From Micrococcaceae bacterium (GTDB taxonomy: Bacteria > Actinomycetota > Actinomycetes > Actinomycetales > Micrococcaceae), in the NCBI GenBank assembly GCA_003486025.1, contig DNHA01000250.1:1-5594 (forward strand): a stretch of DNA of 5,594 nucleotides, given 5' to 3'. Below are positions 4,854 through 5,594 of the stretch, in pieces. The position numbers and the translations under genes are program-made. Positions within the stretch are counted from its first letter, which is position 1. Every line of letters begins with the position of its first letter. The notes beneath the pieces are model-generated. The model worked only from the letters and a program-made list of their open reading frames with translations, was not told where the DNA came from and made no database searches.

Positions 4854-5594
4854 TTAGTCGCGAGTCAGGCGACGGTGGGTCACGCGGTGCGGCTTAGCTG
4901 CATCCGCTCCCAAACGCTCAACCTTATTGTCTTCGTAAGACTGGAAGTTACCTTCGAACCAGTACCAGCTCGAAGGATTTTCTTCGGTGCCCTCGTAAGC
5001 CAGAATGTGAGTGGCCACTCGGTCCAGGAACCAGCGATCGTGCGAGACGACCACTGCGCAACCTGGGAAGTCGAGCAGAGCGTTCTCCAAAGACGAAAGA
5101 GTCTCAACGTCCAAGTCGTTAGTAGGCTCATCGAGCAGCAACAGGTTGCCACCCTGCTTCAAGGTCAGCGCCAGGTTTAAGCGGTTGCGCTCACCACCGG
5201 AAAGCACACCTGCCTTCTTCTGCTGGTCAGGACCCTTGAAACCGAAAGCCGAGACGTAGGCACGCGAAGGCATTTCGACCTGACCGACCTGGATGTAGTC
5301 GTTGCCTTCGGAGACAACTTCCCAAAGGGACTTTTCCGGATCAATATTTTCGCGGTTCTGGTCGACGTAGGAAATCTTGACGGTCTCGCCAATCTTCAGT
5401 GTTCCTCCGTCGATTTCTTCCATGCCTACGATGGTCTTGAACAGCGTCGACTTACCGACACCGTTAGGACCAATCACGCCGACAATGCCGTTACGTGGAA
5501 GCGAGAAAGAAAGTCCTTCGATGAGCACGCGCTCCCCGAAGCCCTTCTTCAGATTCTCAGCTTCAATAACAACCTGGCCCAGACGAGGGCCTGG
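4854..5594 (-). CDS. ettA: Energy-dependent translational throttle EttA (ABC-F), C-terminal half
   Basis: The last 246 residues of an ABC-F ATPase of about 555 residues, running off the right end of the window; the first ATPase domain and the P-site interaction motif are not visible. EttA binds the ribosomal E site and holds or releases the first elongation step according to ATP/ADP level. The visible part is the second ATPase domain. It opens with PGPRLGQVVIEAENLKKGFG, then Walker A GPNGVGKST (visible residues 42-50), signature LSGGERNRL (131-139), Walker B LLLLDEPTNDLD (151-162) and the switch histidine in SHDRWFLDRVATH (184-196). It ends with the actinobacterial tail PHRVTHRRLTRD. No membrane segments are present, in keeping with the ABC-F class. 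The GTG and ATG codons inside the visible part are internal. An intrinsic terminator follows the TAA. A plus-strand frame across 4767-5180 is only its shadow. Confidence 0.96.
   Translation of the reverse strand, partial: PGPRLGQVVIEAENLKKGFGERVLIEGLSFSLPRNGIVGVIGPNGVGKSTLFKTIVGMEEIDGGTLKIGETVKISYVDQNRENIDPEKSLWEVVSEGNDYIQVGQVEMPSRAYVSAFGFKGPDQQKKAGVLSGGERNRLNLALTLKQGGNLLLLDEPTNDLDVETLSSLENALLDFPGCAVVVSHDRWFLDRVATHILAYEGTEENPSSWYWFEGNFQSYEDNKVERLGADAAKPHRVTHRRLTRD

Noticed and set aside
4767..5180. Plus-strand open frame of 137 codons.
   Set aside because: It runs antisense through the ettA ATPase domain and its terminator; a shadow of strongly biased codon use in ettA.
1..5594. Mobile elements, CRISPR arrays, toxin-antitoxin or phage-defence genes.
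   Set aside because: No transposase, terminal inverted repeats, regularly spaced repeats or defence domains were seen; gene content is core chromosomal.

Overview
The window looks like ordinary chromosome from an actinobacterium with GC content in the mid-50s percent (rough count of a few lines). The grounds are the actinobacterial type of EttA C-terminus (…THRRLTRD), a GlbO-type group II truncated globin very close to the mycobacterial one, an actinobacterial-style aminopeptidase N tail, and GTG and TTG starts with good Shine-Dalgarno sites. The EttA tail and the gene neighbourhood would fit Micrococcales (Micrococcaceae) best, but a Corynebacterium-like origin cannot be excluded from sequence alone.

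Layout. Bases 1-619 carry the 3' end of pepN (+). After a 125-base gap comes a two-gene unit, an OsmC-family thiol peroxidase-like gene (745-1212) and glbO (1228-1728), 15 bases apart. A strong stem-loop at 1740-1778 separates glbO from a convergent uncharacterised gene (1783-2442, -). That gene diverges from tesB (2599-3495, +), an acyl-CoA thioesterase II. tesB converges on soxR (3642-4112, -), a MerR-family [2Fe-2S] redox sensor. soxR diverges from a flavin reductase-like FMN-binding protein gene (4263-4763, +). That gene converges, across a second stem-loop (4799-4843), on the 3' part of ettA (4854 to the window end, -). No gene-free stretch exceeds about 160 bases. I saw no tRNA, rRNA, CRISPR array or mobile element.

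How the parts work together. The clearest regulatory unit is soxR plus the flavin reductase gene. Their shared intergenic region contains a SoxR box (CCTCAAG-CTTA-CTTGAGG, 4153-4170) lying between a -35 element (TTGACC) and a -10 element (TAGGCT) that are 19 bases apart. This is the stretched-spacer layout of MerR-family activated promoters, so the flavin reductase gene is very probably a direct SoxR target induced by redox-active compounds. The OsmC-GlbO pair is a second small stress unit (peroxide plus O2/NO/peroxide chemistry). pepN, tesB and ettA are housekeeping genes. I found no evidence of an entirely new system; the best leads are the SoxR promoter, the OsmC-GlbO coupling, the N-terminal extension on GlbO and the uncharacterised gene at 1783-2442.
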